Shown here: positions 62,847 through 64,000 of the stretch, one piece after another
Layout of the letters: each line of letters opens with the position of its first letter
Position numbering within the stretch: the first letter of the stretch is position 1
Assembly: GCA_942490925.1 (NCBI GenBank)
Contig: CALNYX010000017.1
Coordinates: 124,001-188,000, forward strand
Direction: 5' to 3'
Origin: CALNYX01 sp942490925
GTDB lineage: Bacteria > Chlamydiota > Chlamydiia > Chlamydiales > JAAKFR01
DNA length: 64,000 nt
Made by a program: the position numbers and the translations under genes
Notes under the pieces: model-generated
Told to the model about the DNA's origin: nothing
Seen by the model: the letters and a program-made list of their open reading frames with translations, nothing else
Databases searched by the model: none

Positions 62847-63116
62847 ATGAAATCACCAAGCCAACCGGGCTTGCCAGGAGCAGTGCCGGCTGATGCACAA
62901 GAGAGTCTAGCACAAGCGATGTGCGCTGAGTTAGCTGCTCAGAAAAAGCTGGCGGGCGATGATGTGCAACTTGTCAAAGCAGATAAGGACCTAGCAACAG
63001 CAATGAAAAACGATGTAGCGGCTAAAAAATCAGGAGATCCTGAACAGATTAAGAAAGCTCAGGTTGAACTAGGTGTGGCTATTACCAATGCGCAGAAAGC
63101 TCCTAAAGGAAATTAG
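62847..63116 (+). CDS. Small Ala/Lys-rich hypothetical protein
   Basis: An 89-residue soluble protein rich in Ala, Lys, Gln and Asp, mostly predicted helix after a Pro/Gly-rich start (SQPGLPGAVPADAQ). No domain is recognised. AGGAGAG lies before the ATG. It is separated by 77 bp from the M50 gene and its end overlaps the convergent GNAT by 4 bp. Without a recognised family, the call rests on the ribosome-binding site and the codon pattern. Confidence 0.6.
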   Translation: MKSPSQPGLPGAVPADAQESLAQAMCAELAAQKKLAGDDVQLVKADKDLATAMKNDVAAKKSGDPEQIKKAQVELGVAITNAQKAPKGN

Positions 63117-63862
63117 CGGATGTAGATCTCCATATCTTGGCTCTTTTCGAATTGTAGATCGGTGTAGAGCTTTTCAGCTTCTGGTGAGCTCATCAACACT
63201 AAACTCTCTAGGTTCAATTCGTGAGCCCGGTTGATCAAAAACTCCATTATCGAACGGCCACAACCCTGTTTTTGGTACTCAGGCAAAACTGCAACGTTAA
63301 AAATACCACCGACTTTGCCATTGATGACTATTTTTCCTGTTCCAACAGGCCTTTCATCGAGATAGACAACATAGTTTTCAGAAGTAGTATTTTCTAGAAA
63401 CGCATGCCAAGCCTTTTGAATTTCATCACTAAGCTCAAAAGTTGTCGTGATAATATGGTCATAGGCCGCAGTATCAGCAGGCTTAACTATATGCCGAGGT
63501 TGAAACATTGCTTCAACTTTACGTGACATCACCGGACAAATAACAGCTAGTTGAAAACCTTTTTCAACAAGGGTCTTTTGCAAGGCCTCTTGGTTGGAAA
63601 TCCAAAATGAGAGCGGAGAGTCCGCTGGCGCCTTTGCGATGAGCTCATCAACTTTTTGTGATAGATCGTCTTTAGTCTCCAAGTGCATAACAGCGTTGAA
63701 GATAGGATGTGGTAGTCCTGAGAACCAAGCAAATGCCTCCGGGCTCTTTTCTTGAGCGGGCATCATGAGGTCAAATATTTTTTCAAGTTCTTCGCGCGGG
63801 GTCACCTCAGCCTCCAGGTAACTGCCAAAGATCAAACAAAAGATTAGTAGAAATCGTTTCAT
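63113..63862 (-). CDS. GNAT-fold acetyltransferase with signal peptide
   Basis: A 249-residue protein. The N-terminus is a Sec signal (MKRFLLIFCLIFGSYLEAE). The C-terminal ~100 residues are a GNAT domain: VGTGKIVINGKVGGIFNVAV, cited as GGIFNVAVLPEYQKQGCGRS, the acetyl-CoA-binding Q/R-x-x-G-x-G loop, then ESLVLMSSPEAEKLYTDLQF. The middle part (about 30-140) probably forms a first, degenerate GNAT lobe. Acetyl-CoA is not expected outside the cytosol, so export is puzzling. The acceptor is unknown. Confidence 0.8.
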   Translation of the reverse strand: MKRFLLIFCLIFGSYLEAEVTPREELEKIFDLMMPAQEKSPEAFAWFSGLPHPIFNAVMHLETKDDLSQKVDELIAKAPADSPLSFWISNQEALQKTLVEKGFQLAVICPVMSRKVEAMFQPRHIVKPADTAAYDHIITTTFELSDEIQKAWHAFLENTTSENYVVYLDERPVGTGKIVINGKVGGIFNVAVLPEYQKQGCGRSIMEFLINRAHELNLESLVLMSSPEAEKLYTDLQFEKSQDMEIYIR

Positions 63863-63983
63863 TTCTTCTCCTAGTAAAAGCAGATTTTAACAAGTCCTAT
63901 TGTAAAAATCTAGAGCCCTATCTTTTTATTTGCTTAATAAATTTTTTGTTGCTATCACGGTTGGTAACAACAGGAGGTCGCAT

Positions 63984-64000
63984 ATGTCAATCCTAATTCC
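63984..64000 (+). CDS. Start of a further gene (truncated by the window)
   Basis: A strong AGGAGG (63972-63977) is followed by ATG at 63984, which opens MSILI before the window ends. The product cannot be identified from five codons. Confidence 0.55.

Overview
The window is chromosomal DNA of a member of the Chlamydiae, most likely an environmental (Waddlia/Parachlamydia/Simkania-like) lineage rather than Chlamydia itself. The evidence is a nucleotide-parasite ATP/ADP translocase, the ytgABCD metal transporter with a repressor domain fused to YtgC, a chloroplast-type PlsB acyltransferase, an hrcA-grpE-dnaK operon with a CIRCE operator, and gene neighbourhoods in the order I remember from Chlamydia trachomatis. 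These blocks are separated by accessory genes that Chlamydia lacks. The genus cannot be settled from the sequence alone.

Layout. 1-5.0 kb: end of rsmH, an ftsL-like gene, ftsI, murE and amiA (wall and division). 5.0-8.9 kb: two tandem paralogous kinase-like proteins with the remnant of a third between them, then tRNA-Arg(CCU). 9.0-23.1 kb: gnd, an acetyltransferase, lepA, the ATP/ADP translocase, a conserved chlamydial gene, an Mrp-type ATPase, ytgABCD, dxr and rseP. 23.1-26.7 kb: accessory island with a multi-zinc-ribbon protein and an OTU-like protease, separated by a scar made of fused dnaK and rseP fragments. 26.7-30.4 kb: dnaK, grpE, hrcA (minus strand) with promoter and CIRCE. 30.4-31.2 kb: two small divergent genes, one Inc-like. 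31.1-38.2 kb: rng-plsB-insulinase-proS (minus strand). 38.5-41.5 kb: DUF177-rpmF-plsX-MFS. 41.5-43.6 kb: ychJ-like, lpxB, glycosyltransferase. 43.9-47.8 kb: winged-helix protein, hydrolase, pcnB, and a DHCR24-like sterol reductase. 47.9-51.1 kb: glmM-glmS. 51.1-56.1 kb: accessory minus-strand cassette of Nudix, signal-peptide kinase fusion, methyltransferase, a 52-residue membrane protein and a sulfatase-like membrane enzyme. 56.3-64 kb: tyrP, a BI-1 family protein, ftsY, sucC, sucD, an M50 protease with TPR-like tail, a small protein, a secreted GNAT, and the start of another gene.

The housekeeping blocks supply peptidoglycan precursors (glmM, glmS, murE, amiA), lipid A and phospholipid (lpxB, plsX, plsB), isoprenoids (dxr), host ATP and metal uptake (npt, ytg) and proteostasis (dnaK, rseP, insulinase). 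The accessory genes look like host-interaction factors. Unusual features include a family of about 100-bp palindromic elements after amiA and the BI-1 gene, a duplication scar near 25.0-25.16 kb, and several promoters whose -10 box lies only 6-10 nt from the start codon, suggesting leaderless transcripts.
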